Below, one piece after another: positions 8,203-17,133 of a stretch of 64,000 nucleotides of DNA; positions within the stretch are counted from its first letter, which is position 1; every line of letters begins with the position of its first letter. The translations under genes were made by a program, and so were the position numbers. This stretch comes from DATEDA01 sp963789885 (GTDB lineage Bacteria > Pseudomonadota > Gammaproteobacteria > Burkholderiales > SG8-39). The notes under the pieces are model-generated. The model saw only the letters and a list, made by a program, of their open reading frames with translations, was not told the DNA's origin and made no database searches. The stretch spans positions 1 to 64,000 of the forward strand of contig CAWBNB010000047.1 of the NCBI GenBank assembly GCA_963789885.1, in the 5' to 3' direction.

Positions 8203-8955
8203 CTACCAGAACTTGAGGCAGTCGCCTTTGGCGACGACCGGGCCGGTGGGAAGACCGCTCTTCGAGCCGCCGGCCGGCTCGACGCTGATCGCGAGCGCGG
8301 GGAAGTCCTTGAGCGACTCGTCGGCCGCCGCCGCCAGCTTGATCGTGCCTTTCTCGTCCCGCGGCAGCATGCCGAGCGACTTCGGCGGCTCGCCCGCCGT
8401 CGCCGGGAGGCCCCAGAGCTCGTACCCGTGCTCCGCCGGGGCGTCGCCGAGTGCGACTTTTTTCACCCAGAGCTCGTCCGAATTGCGACCGGCGTAAGCG
8501 ACGAAGACGAGCTTCTCGCTATCCTGGGTCGCGTGCAGCAGCGCGACGTACGAAGGCTGCATGCCCTTGAGCGGCACTTCGACCGTCTTCACCACTTCGA
8601 TCGTGTCGGGCGGCCGCAGGGCCATCGCCGCGACCAGCGCCGCCGCGCACCCGGTCGCGACCAGGCCCCAGTTCCGCCAGAACGCGAGGCTGTCCCAGAA
8701 CCCGCCCTTCGCCTCGGGCGCACCGCCGCCGACCCGCGACTGGATCAGCGTCCACACCCGCCGCGGCGGGCGGACCTCCGCGATCGCGGCGGCCATCGGC
8801 GCGAGCCGGCTCTCCCATTCGCCGACCGTGCGCCGGAGCGCGGCATCCTCGCGGAGCCACGCCTGGAAGCGCGCTCGCGCGCGGCCGCGGAGCGTGCCGA
8901 GCACGTACTCCGCCGCGAGCCTGTCCTGCAGCGCCGGTTTCCCTCGGTACCTCAT
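8203..8955 (-). CDS. Anti-sigma factor, RskA/ChrR type
   Basis: The 250-residue protein has an N-terminal cytoplasmic anti-sigma domain (AAEYVLGTLRGRARARFQAW, residues about 14-33). A membrane helix lies near 95-112 (WGLVATGCAAALVAAMAL). The outer domain is of the anti-sigma-K type (about 125-250), with YELWGLPATAGEPPKSLG and ending DCLKFW. It would hold the partner ECF sigma factor inactive until an envelope signal arrives. The sigma gene ends 11 bases upstream, the usual arrangement for such pairs. No cysteine zinc motif typical of ZAS anti-sigmas was seen. Confidence 0.85.
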   Translation of the reverse strand: MRYRGKPALQDRLAAEYVLGTLRGRARARFQAWLREDAALRRTVGEWESRLAPMAAAIAEVRPPRRVWTLIQSRVGGGAPEAKGGFWDSLAFWRNWGLVATGCAAALVAAMALRPPDTIEVVKTVEVPLKGMQPSYVALLHATQDSEKLVFVAYAGRNSDELWVKKVALGDAPAEHGYELWGLPATAGEPPKSLGMLPRDEKGTIKLAAAADESLKDFPALAISVEPAGGSKSGLPTGPVVAKGDCLKFW

Positions 8956-8965
8956 TCCGTCCCTG

Positions 8966-9538
8966 TCACAACGCCCCCAGGCAGCCCTTCAGCCGCTCCA
9001 GTCCCCGCCGCACCCACGTCTTCACGGTCCCGAGCGGCTCGCGCATGTGGCTCGCGAGCTCCGAGTGCGAGAGTCCCTCGTAGAAGGCGAGCATGATCGC
9101 CTGGCGCTGCTTCGCCTCCAGCCGGCGGAGGCAGTCGCCGAGCGCCTTCGCATCCGTGGATCGGGCGAGCTCGTCGAGCGGCCCCGGGTCCTCGCTCGCG
9201 ATGCTCTCGAGCGGGTCCTCGCCGTCGTCCTCCGGGCCGGCGAGGCTGACCTCGAGCCTCGGCCGCCGCAGCCAGTCGAGGCAGCGGTTGCGCACGATGC
9301 TGGTCATCCAGGTCATCGGCGCCGACCGCCCCGCTTCGTACGAGCCGGCGTGGTTCCAGATGCTCACGTAGCAGTCCTGGAGCACCTCCTCCGCCCAGTC
9401 CTCCCGCCGCAATATACGCAGCGCGACGCCGAACAGTTTCGCGGAAGTACTCTGGTACAGGCGGGCAAATGCCGCCTGGTCCTTGCGGGCGCAGGCCGCG
9501 AGCAGCCCCGCCAGCACCTGGTTCTGGGCGGGGTCCAC
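8966..9538 (-). CDS. ECF RNA polymerase sigma factor, SigK-like
   Basis: The 190-residue protein has region 2 (FARLYQSTSAKLFGVALRIL, then EEVLQDCYVSIW and PMTWMTSIVRNRCLDWLRR) and region 4 (RRLEAKQRQAIMLAFYEGLS with SHSELASHMREPLGTVKTW). Together these define an ECF sigma-70 factor. It is paired with the RskA-like anti-sigma gene 10 bases downstream, matching the SigK group that responds to oxidative or envelope conditions in other bacteria. The linker between regions (about residues 100-125) is acidic. Target promoters cannot be read here. Confidence 0.88.
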   Translation of the reverse strand: MDPAQNQVLAGLLAACARKDQAAFARLYQSTSAKLFGVALRILRREDWAEEVLQDCYVSIWNHAGSYEAGRSAPMTWMTSIVRNRCLDWLRRPRLEVSLAGPEDDGEDPLESIASEDPGPLDELARSTDAKALGDCLRRLEAKQRQAIMLAFYEGLSHSELASHMREPLGTVKTWVRRGLERLKGCLGAL

Positions 9539-9567
9539 GCCTCAGATCCCCCGCCGGAGGCAGAAGT

Positions 9568-10119
9568 TCACGGCCGTTTGGTGCGCTGCCACTGCACGTC
9601 CGCCCCGCCGCCGGCGCGGTTCAGCACGCGTCCGAGGATGAAGAGGAGATCGGACAGGCGGTTCAGGTAGACGCGGCCGGTGGCGGGCAGCTGCTCCGCC
9701 CGTCCGAGCGAAACCAGCGAACGCTCCGCGCGTCGGCACACGGTCCGCGCGAGGTGGGCGAGCGCTGCCGCCCGCGTACCGCCGGGCAGGATGAACTCCT
9801 TGAGCGGCGCGAGGCCGGCGTTGAACTGCGCCACGAGCGCCTCGAGTGTCGCGACCTGCGCGTCGGTCATCATCGGGCGACCGGGGATCGCAAGCTCGCC
9901 CCCGAGGTCGAAGAGATCGTGCTGGATGCCGGTGAGCGCCGCCCGTACGTCGGCCGGCAGCTCCTCGGCGAGCAGCACGCCGAGCGCCGAGTTCAGCTCG
10001 TCGACCTCGCCGAGCGCGACGACCCGAAGGCTGTCCTTCGGTACCCGCGACCCGTCCGCGAGCCCGGTCTCGCCGGCGTCGCCGGTGCGCGTGGTGATCT
10101 TCGACAGGCGGTGGCCCAT
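9568..10119 (-). CDS. PduO-type cob(I)alamin adenosyltransferase
   Basis: The 183-residue enzyme begins MGHRLSKITTRTGDAGETGL, the ATP-binding loop of PduO-type adenosyltransferases. It continues with the family segments EVDELNSALG, IQHDLFDLGGEL, FILPGGT and the C-terminal RVYLNRLSDLLFILGR. It transfers the adenosyl group of ATP to cob(I)alamin, making coenzyme B12 in the cytoplasm. The ATG at 10119 gives the normal N-terminus; a 16-codon extension is open but lacks support. A TATATT box sits just upstream. It is followed by the sigma-factor gene after 29 bases, though functional linkage is not evident. Confidence 0.9.
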   Translation of the reverse strand: MGHRLSKITTRTGDAGETGLADGSRVPKDSLRVVALGEVDELNSALGVLLAEELPADVRAALTGIQHDLFDLGGELAIPGRPMMTDAQVATLEALVAQFNAGLAPLKEFILPGGTRAAALAHLARTVCRRAERSLVSLGRAEQLPATGRVYLNRLSDLLFILGRVLNRAGGGADVQWQRTKRP

Positions 10120-10127
10120 AGGGGCGG

Positions 10128-10133
10128 AATATA
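10128..10133 (-). promoter_or_regulatory. Candidate -10 box for the adenosyltransferase gene
   Basis: Read on the minus strand this is TATATT followed by CCGCCCC, 8 bases before the ATG at 10119. The leader would be very short. Confidence 0.35.
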
Positions 10134-10185
10134 GCTCAGCCGGTCCCCGGCTCCCGCGCCGCAGCACCCCCCGCGCGGACGCGAG

Positions 10186-10219
10186 CCAAAAGAAAACGGC
10201 CCCGCGACGCGCGGGGCCG
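10186..10219 (-). terminator. Rho-independent terminator after the patatin gene
   Basis: A perfect 10-bp stem (10197-10206 with 10210-10219) has a 3-base loop. Read on the minus strand it is followed by TTTTCTTTTGG. It lies 100 bases past the patatin stop and before the adenosyltransferase gene. Confidence 0.75.
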
Positions 10220-10318
10220 CAGCCCGCCGGGGGGAGGCGGGCGGCGACGGCACCAGCTGAGGGGAGGCCCGTCGAAGCCCGATACGGGGACGGGCGCGGT
10301 TTGGATGCAGGGACCGCG

Positions 10319-11338
10319 CTACAGGAACCGGGTCAGCAGATCGGTCGACGACTCGCGGCCGAGCTTGTCGTAGTGCGCCTCCAGGAAGGCGCTGCCGCGG
10401 CTGCGGCCGAGCTGGTGCAGGTACATGAGGAAGTCCCACTGCGCGTTGAGCTTGGACGACGTGCCGAGCTTGCGCATCTCCTCCTCGGCGTCGATGCAGT
10501 GCATGTACATCCGCTTGAGCCGCCCGTCGTCGTCGAACCCCGAGTCGACCAGCTTGGTCACGAAGTTGATCGCGCGCATCTCGCGCATCAGCGACGAGTT
10601 GAACGACAGCGTGTTGATCCGGTCGAAGATCGCCTGCGCGGTCTTCGGCACCTCGTCGATCACGATCGGGTTGATCATCACCAGCACGACGTCGCGCGAG
10701 TCGCAGTTGTAGATCAGCGGGAAGATCGGCGGGTTGCCCATGTAGCCGCCGTCCCAGTAGTGATCGCCCGCCACCTCGACCGCCTGGAACATGAACGGCA
10801 GGCAGGCCGAAGCGAGCACCGCCTCGATGCACATCTCGTGGCACTCGAACACCCGGATGCGACCCGTCTTGACGTTCGCCGCGCAGGTGAAGAGCCGCAC
10901 CTTCGACTCGCGGCGCAGCCGCTCGAAGTCGATCACTTCCAGCAGCACGTCGCGCAGCGGGTGCTGGTTGAGCGGGTTGAACTGGTAGGGCGACAGGAAC
11001 CGCGTCATGGCGTCGAACATCAGCCACAGCGGCGAGTGGTCCATGCTGCCGGGGCTGGTCGCCTTGTCGAGCCAGGAGGGCTGGAGCGGGGAGTAGGCGG
11101 CGACCTCGCCGATCCTGGTCCAGAACTCGCGCAGCTTCTCGCGCGCCCCCTGCTTCCCGCCGACCGAGAGGCCGTAGGCGAGGACCGCCGCGTTCATCGC
11201 GCCGGCGCTGGTCCCCACCACGCCTTCGATCGCGATCCGGTCGTCCTCGAGCAGGCGGTCGAGCACCCCCCAGGCGAACGCGCCGTGCGAGCCGCCGCCC
11301 TGCAGCGCGAGGTTGATCGTCTTCTCGGATTTGGTCAT
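10319..11338 (-). CDS. Patatin-like phospholipase
   Basis: The 339-residue protein carries the patatin elements in order: the oxyanion loop ALQGGGSHGAFAWG (about residues 11-24), the nucleophile motif GTSAG with S44, and the catalytic aspartate in DGG (D196). The C-terminal part matches the bacterial patatin/RssA-like group (INTLSFNSSLMREMRAIN). It would hydrolyse acyl esters of phospholipids or lipids. No signal peptide is visible, so it probably acts in the cytoplasm or at the inner membrane face. It is a single-gene unit with its own terminator. Confidence 0.88.
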   Translation of the reverse strand: MTKSEKTINLALQGGGSHGAFAWGVLDRLLEDDRIAIEGVVGTSAGAMNAAVLAYGLSVGGKQGAREKLREFWTRIGEVAAYSPLQPSWLDKATSPGSMDHSPLWLMFDAMTRFLSPYQFNPLNQHPLRDVLLEVIDFERLRRESKVRLFTCAANVKTGRIRVFECHEMCIEAVLASACLPFMFQAVEVAGDHYWDGGYMGNPPIFPLIYNCDSRDVVLVMINPIVIDEVPKTAQAIFDRINTLSFNSSLMREMRAINFVTKLVDSGFDDDGRLKRMYMHCIDAEEEMRKLGTSSKLNAQWDFLMYLHQLGRSRGSAFLEAHYDKLGRESSTDLLTRFL

Positions 11339-11435
11339 GGCCGGTCCCTGCGATTCGCACGAGCCTACGCCCGCACCGGCGGCCGCGCCAACGGACGCCG
11401 GGGGTTCGTCGCGAGCGGTACGACGCCCTTACGCC

Positions 11436-11441
11436 TACACT
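11436..11441 (+). promoter_or_regulatory. Candidate -10 box upstream of arsS
   Basis: TACACT followed by CGCTCGG lies about 150 bases before the GTG of arsS in the divergent gap with the patatin gene. It matches the local TAnnnT-CGC pattern, with no clear -35. Confidence 0.25.
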
Positions 11442-11589
11442 CGCTCGGTGCGTGCATCCGGCCGGCGCCCCGGTCCGTACCCCACTCGAGGGGCGGACGG
11501 CGCGTTCGCTGCAAGGTTCGCGCGCGGGCGCCGACCTAACCCGGCGCAGCCCGAACCGCCAGACCCCACCACACGAAGGGAATAGACCG

Positions 11590-12553
<964 letters not shown>

Positions 12554-12562
12554 GGCAGGCCG

Positions 12563-13510
12563 ATGAGCCGCGACGCGCCGGGCAGAAACTGTCCGCTCTC
12601 CTACCGGTACTCGCCGGAGGTGTTCCGGCGCGCGCCCGAGATCGAGGCGGGAACGCTGTACGTGATCGGCGGGCTGTACGGCAATCGGTTCGCCCTCGAC
12701 GCCATCCTCGATCTCGCGGCGCAGGAGTCGCCCGCGCCGACGCTCGTGTTCAACGGCGATTTCAACTGGTTCGACGTCGATCCCGGCGGCTTCGCGGCGC
12801 TCAACGCGCGCGTGCTGGAGCACCTGGCGCTCCGCGGGAACGTCGAGACCGAGCTCGCGAACGACGGCGACGAAGCCGGGTGCGGCTGCGCGTATCCGGA
12901 GTACGTCGGCGATGCCGACGTCGCGCGCTCGAACGCGATCCTCGGGCGACTGCGGGAGACGGCGCGCGGCTTCCCGCGGCTCCGCGGGCGCCTCGGCGGC
13001 CTGCCGATGCACGCGGTCGCGGCCGTGGCGGGCGTGCGCATCGGGATCGTCCACGGCGATGCCTGGTCGCTCGCCGGGTGGCGCTTCTCCCAGGAGACGC
13101 TCGCGGACGAGGTGCTCGACCGCGCGTTCGACGCCGCGAACGTGGACGTGTTCGCCTCGAGCCACACCTGCCTCCCGGTGACGTATCGCGCGCCCGCGGG
13201 CGTGATCGCGAACAACGGCGCCGCCGGAATGCCGAACTTCCGCGGCACCCGCTACGGGCTCGTCACGCGCATTGCCGCTGCCGAGCGCGCCGACGCGCGC
13301 TACCGGGAGCGGCTCGGTCCGATCGTCGTCGAGACGCTCGCAGTCCGTTACGATCACGAGCGATGGCTCGCGCAGTTCGACCGCCTGTGGCCGGCGGGCT
13401 CGCCGGCGGCGGTGTCCTACCGCAAACGGATCACCGACGGCCCGGGCTACGAGCCGGCGCGCGCCGTAAGGGTGTCCGCTGCGCTGCGACAGAACGCTGC
13501 AACCGGATAA
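12563..13510 (+). CDS. Metallophosphoesterase of the arsenosugar cluster
   Basis: The 315-residue protein follows the calcineurin-like phosphoesterase order: NGDFNWF (D66), RGNVETE (N93), VHGDAWS (about residue 165) and SSHTCLP (about 200). The first motif, normally DxH, is VIGGLYGNRF here, so two metal ligands are replaced. Compared with classical family members this implies a changed or single metal site. A cysteine pair occurs in EAGCGCAYPEYVG. It starts 10 bases after arsS and is therefore likely co-translated. A role in phosphate removal from an arsenosugar intermediate is inferred from position only. Confidence 0.75.
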   Translation: MSRDAPGRNCPLSYRYSPEVFRRAPEIEAGTLYVIGGLYGNRFALDAILDLAAQESPAPTLVFNGDFNWFDVDPGGFAALNARVLEHLALRGNVETELANDGDEAGCGCAYPEYVGDADVARSNAILGRLRETARGFPRLRGRLGGLPMHAVAAVAGVRIGIVHGDAWSLAGWRFSQETLADEVLDRAFDAANVDVFASSHTCLPVTYRAPAGVIANNGAAGMPNFRGTRYGLVTRIAAAERADARYRERLGPIVVETLAVRYDHERWLAQFDRLWPAGSPAAVSYRKRITDGPGYEPARAVRVSAALRQNAATG

Positions 13511-13520
13511 GGGGAGCAGC

Positions 13521-14183
13521 ATGAGCAAAGGCCGTCTGGCAGTGCTCGGCATCATCGCCGCGCTCATTGCGGCCTTCCTCTGGTTCGATCTCCAGAGCTA
13601 CTTCAGCCTCGATTACTTCAAGGCGGAACAGGCGGCGATCGACGCCTATTTCCTGGCGCACCCGCTGCAGACCGCGGCGATCTACTTCGCGATCTACGTC
13701 GCGGTAACCGGGCTCTCGCTTCCCGGCGCCGCGATCATGACGCTCGTGGGCGGCGCGATCTTCGGGCTCGTGTGGGGCACCGTGATCGTGTCGTTCGCCT
13801 CCGTCATCGGCGCGACGCTCGCCTTCCTCGCCAGCCGGTACCTCTTCCGCGATGCCATCCAGGCGAAGTTCGGCGACAAGCTCGCGGCGATCAACCGCGG
13901 CGTCGAGAAAGAGGGCGCGTTCTACCTCTTCGCGCTGCGGCTCGTACCGGCGTTCCCGTTCTTCGTGATCAATCTCGTCATGGGCCTCACGCCCATCGCG
14001 ACGCGGACGTTCTACTGGGTGAGCCAGCTCGGCATGCTCGCCGGCACGATCGTGTACGTGAACGCCGGGACGCAGATCGCGCGCATCGACTCGCTGGCCG
14101 GGCTCGTGTCGCCGGGCCTTATCGGCTCGTTCGTGCTGCTCGGCGTCTTTCCGCTGATCGCGAAGCGGTCGTCGACTGGCTGA
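13521..14183 (+). CDS. TVP38/TMEM64 (VTT/SNARE-assoc) membrane protein
   Basis: The 220-residue protein has the VTT/DedA-like core: VTGLSLPGAAIMTLVGGAIF, then ASVIGATLAFLASRYLFRD, followed by LRLVPAFPFFVINLVMGLT. Five to six hydrophobic segments are visible. The final residues IAKRSSTG come just where the frame changes. In the next frame the sequence runs on without a gap as VVDWLKVRKVYARWRKPAKF into a flavoprotein. In other bacteria these two domains form one bifunctional protein, so this stop may be artificial. It is preceded by AAGGGGAGCAGC as ribosome site, 10 bases after the phosphoesterase gene. Confidence 0.82.
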   Translation: MSKGRLAVLGIIAALIAAFLWFDLQSYFSLDYFKAEQAAIDAYFLAHPLQTAAIYFAIYVAVTGLSLPGAAIMTLVGGAIFGLVWGTVIVSFASVIGATLAFLASRYLFRDAIQAKFGDKLAAINRGVEKEGAFYLFALRLVPAFPFFVINLVMGLTPIATRTFYWVSQLGMLAGTIVYVNAGTQIARIDSLAGLVSPGLIGSFVLLGVFPLIAKRSSTG

Positions 14184-14185
14184 AG

Positions 14186-15779
14186 GTGCGAAAGGTGTAC
14201 GCCAGGTGGCGGAAGCCGGCGAAGTTCGATCGCAACCTGGTCGTGATCGGTGCCGGCTCCGCGGGGCTCGTGTCGGCCTACATCGGCGCCGCGGTCAAGG
14301 CGAAGGTGACTCTGGTCGAGAAGCACAAGATGGGCGGCGACTGCCTCAACTTCGGCTGCGTGCCGTCGAAGGCGCTGATCCGCTCGGCGAAGTTCCTGTC
14401 GCACGTCAAGCGCGCGCGCGAGTTCGGAGCAAGGAGCGCGGCGGCGGACTTCCAGTTCCGGGACGTGATGGACCGGGTGCATCGCGTGATCAGGACCGTC
14501 GAGCCGCACGACTCGGCCGAGCGCTACGCCGAGCCTCGGCGTCGACGTCGTGCGGGGCGAGGCGAAGATCACCTCGCCGTGGTCGGTCGAGATCAGGCGC
14601 GCCGACGGCGCGAAGCAGACGTTGACCACGCGCTCGATCGTCATCGCCGCGGGTGCGGCGCCGTTCGTGCCGCCGATTCCGGGCATCGAGGAGGTCGGCT
14701 ACGTCACATCGGATACCGTCTGGGAGCTCCGGGACCTGCCGCAGCGGCTGATCGTCCTCGGCGGCGGCCCGATCGGCGCGGAGCTTGCGCAGTCGTTCGC
14801 GCGCCTCGGCTCGAAGGTGACCCAGGTCGAGATGCTGCCGCGGATCATGATCAAGGAGGATCCCGAGATCTCCGAGATGGTCGCGCACCGCTTCCGCCGG
14901 GAGGGCATCGACGTGCGCGTCGACACCAAGGCGAAGGCGTTCAAGGTCGTGGACGGCGAGAAGGTCATGGTCGCCGAGCACGACGGCAAGGACGTCGAGA
15001 TCCCGTTCGACGTGCTGCTGTGCGCGGTCGGGCGCGTCGCACGCACCAAGGGCTACGGCCTGGAGGAGCTCGGCATCCCGGTGACGAAGAGCCGCACGGT
15101 CGAGGTGAACGAGCACTTGCAGACGATCTACCCGAACATCTACGCCTGCGGCGACGTCGCCGGCCCGTACCAGTTCACGCACACCGCGGCGCACATGGCG
15201 TGGTACTGCGCGGTCAACGCGCTGTTCGGCCGGTTCAGGAAATACAAGGTCGACTACTCGGTGATCCCGTGGGCGACCTTCACCGAGCCCGAGGTCGCGC
15301 GCGTCGGCCTGAACGAGACCGAGGCGAAGGAGCGCGGCATCCCGTACGAGGTGACGACCTACGGGCTCGACGACCTCGACCGGGCGATCGCCGACGGCGA
15401 GGCCGAAGGCGTCGTCAAGGTGCTGACCGTGCCGGGCAAGGACCGCATCCTCGGCGTCACGATCGCCGGCGAGCACGCGGGCGACGTCATCGCGGAGTAC
15501 GTCGCCGCGATGAAGCACGGCTTCGGGCTGAACAAGATCCTCGGCACGATCCACATCTACCCGACGCTCACCGAGGCGAACAAGTACGCCGCCGGGGTCT
15601 GGAAGCGGGCGCACGCGCCGCAGGGCGTGCTGCGCTGGCTCGAGCGCTATCATCGCTGGATGCGCGGCGGCGGCGGAACAGCGCGTGCGCCGTCGCGCGA
15701 GGCGGGGCGCGGCGGCGGAAGCCCGCAGCCCGCCCCCGTACGCGAGCCGGCGCACCGCGCCGCGGAGCGGCAGGCCTGA
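14186..15779 (+). pseudogene. MerA-like pyridine nucleotide-disulfide oxidoreductase (frameshifted)
   Basis: The protein has an FAD fold (LVVIGAGSAGLVSAYIGAAV) and the redox disulfide GGDCLNFGCVPSKAL, with the two cysteines four apart. It also has the NAD fold (LIVLGGGPIGAELAQSFARL) and the dimerisation domain (TFTEPEVARVGLNETEAKE, HIYPTLTEANKYAAGVW). At about 14530 one extra base shifts the frame, between ERYAE and SLGVDVVRGEAKI. There is no N-terminal HMA domain and no C-terminal vicinal cysteine pair, so mercuric reductase activity is unlikely. From the TVP38 ATG (13521) to this stop the length is a multiple of three, consistent with one fused gene carrying two compensating indels. The C-terminal about 40 residues are low complexity. 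Confidence 0.8.
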
Positions 15780-15811
15780 GGCGGCGAAGCGGCCGCGCGC
15801 TCGCGCGGGGC

Positions 15812-15817
15812 TAAACT
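15812..15817 (+). promoter_or_regulatory. Candidate -10 box for the glycosyltransferase genes
   Basis: TAAACT followed by CGCGGCATC lies 10 bases before the GTG at 15827. It matches the local pattern and would give a nearly leaderless transcript. Confidence 0.3.
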
Positions 15818-15826
15818 CGCGGCATC

Positions 15827-16510
15827 GTGAGCCCGCGGCTCTCCATCGTCATCCCTGCTCTCGACGAGGCGGCCGGCATCGGCGCGACGCTGGCGGCGTT
15901 GCAGCCGCTCCGCGCGGCGGGTCACGAGGTGATCGTCGTCGACGGCGGGAGCCGCGACGGCACGCCGGCGGCGGCGCAGCCGCTCGCCGACCGCGTCCTC
16001 GCGGCGCCACGCGGCCGCGCGAGCCAGATGAATGCCGGCGCCGACCGGGCCGTGGGCGAGATCCTGCTCTTCCTGCACGCCGACACGCGCCTCCCGCCGG
16101 GCGCGGACCGTGCGGTGCTCGACGGGCTCGCCGCATCCGGGGCGAGGTGGGGCCGCTTTGACGTGCGGATCGAAGGCCGCAGCCCGCTGCTCGCGCTGGT
16201 GGCGTGGCTCATGAACCGTCGCTCGAGGCTCACCGGCATCGCGACCGGCGACCAGGCGATGTTCGTGACGCGGGAGGCCTTCGCCACGGTCGGCGGGTTT
16301 CCGGCACTCGCGCTGATGGAGGACGTCGAGCTGAGCACGCGGCTGAGGCGCGTTTCGCCGCCGCTCTGCCTCGGCGACCGCGTCGTCACGTCGGGCCGGC
16401 GCTGGGAGTCGCGCGGAGTCTTCCGGACGATCGTGCTCATGTGGTGGCTGCGCCTGCGCTACTTCCTGGGCGCCTCGCCCGAGCGCCTGCGCCGGATCTA
16501 CTACGGTTGA
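15827..16510 (+). CDS. TIGR04283 arsenosugar-type glycosyltransferase
   Basis: This 227-residue family-2 glycosyltransferase shows SIVIPALDEAAGIGATLAAL and VIVVDGGSRDGTPAAAQPLA for the nucleotide-sugar binding half. LFLHADTRLPPGADRAV holds the DxD-like metal region, and MEDVELSTRLRR comes later. It matches the TIGR04283 group tied to arsenosugar clusters. It should transfer a sugar onto the arsenic-containing intermediate, probably at the membrane face. The GTG start lies 47 bases after the flavoprotein stop. Its TGA overlaps the next start as TTGA. Confidence 0.87.
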   Translation: MSPRLSIVIPALDEAAGIGATLAALQPLRAAGHEVIVVDGGSRDGTPAAAQPLADRVLAAPRGRASQMNAGADRAVGEILLFLHADTRLPPGADRAVLDGLAASGARWGRFDVRIEGRSPLLALVAWLMNRRSRLTGIATGDQAMFVTREAFATVGGFPALALMEDVELSTRLRRVSPPLCLGDRVVTSGRRWESRGVFRTIVLMWWLRLRYFLGASPERLRRIYYG

Positions 16511-17133
16511 CCCCGATCCTGGTCTTCGCCAAGGCGCCGGTCCCCGGCGAGGTGAAGACACGCCTCATTCCTGCCCTGGGCGCCGCCGGCGCGGCGGCGC
16601 TGCACGAGCGGCTCGTCGCGCGGACGCTCGCGACCGCAGCGGCGGCCGCGACCGGTCCGGTCGAGCTCTGCTGCGCGCCGGACGCCACTCATCCGGCGCT
16701 CGCTACGCTCGCGCACGCGCAGGGCGCGACGCTCGGCGGGCAAGGCCCCGGCGATCTCGGCGACCGGATGCACGCCGCGTTCCGGCGGGCGCTCGCCGGC
16801 GCGCCGGGCGCGATCGTGATCGGCTGCGACTGTCCGGCGCTGACGCCCGAGCGCCTGCGCGAGGCAGCCGCGGCGCTTGCGGGCGGCCACGACGCGGTGA
16901 TCGCGCCCGCCGAGGACGGCGGCTACGTGCTGATCGGCTTGAGGCGCGCGGAGCGATCGCTCTTCGACGGGATCGGCTGGGGCGGGACGACGGTGCTCGA
17001 CGAGACCCGCGCGCGCCTCGCCGCGCTCGGCTGGCGGTGGCGCGAGCTCGCAACCCTGTGGGACGTCGATCGTCCGGAGGACGTGGCGCGGCTGCGGCGC
17101 GAGATCGGCGGCGGCCTGGTCGACGGGCCGTGA
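16507..17133 (+). CDS. TIGR04282 arsenosugar-type glycosyltransferase
   Basis: This 208-residue protein of the DUF2064 nucleotidyl/glycosyltransferase fold has PILVFAKAPVPGEVKTRLIP at its N-terminus, VIGCDCPALTPERLREA in the middle, AEDGGYVLIGLRR, and the C-terminal WDVDRPEDVARL. These are signatures of TIGR04282, the companion of TIGR04283 in arsenosugar clusters. The TTG at 16507 is chosen because it gives the normal N-terminus and overlaps the upstream stop (TTGA). It ends overlapping the GTG of the next gene, so three genes are translationally chained. Confidence 0.87.
   Translation: MTPILVFAKAPVPGEVKTRLIPALGAAGAAALHERLVARTLATAAAAATGPVELCCAPDATHPALATLAHAQGATLGGQGPGDLGDRMHAAFRRALAGAPGAIVIGCDCPALTPERLREAAAALAGGHDAVIAPAEDGGYVLIGLRRAERSLFDGIGWGGTTVLDETRARLAALGWRWRELATLWDVDRPEDVARLRREIGGGLVDGP

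Noticed and set aside
14186..15779. Mercuric reductase
   Set aside because: The redox pair CLNFGC is present, but the HMA domain and C-terminal cysteine pair are missing and no mer genes are near.
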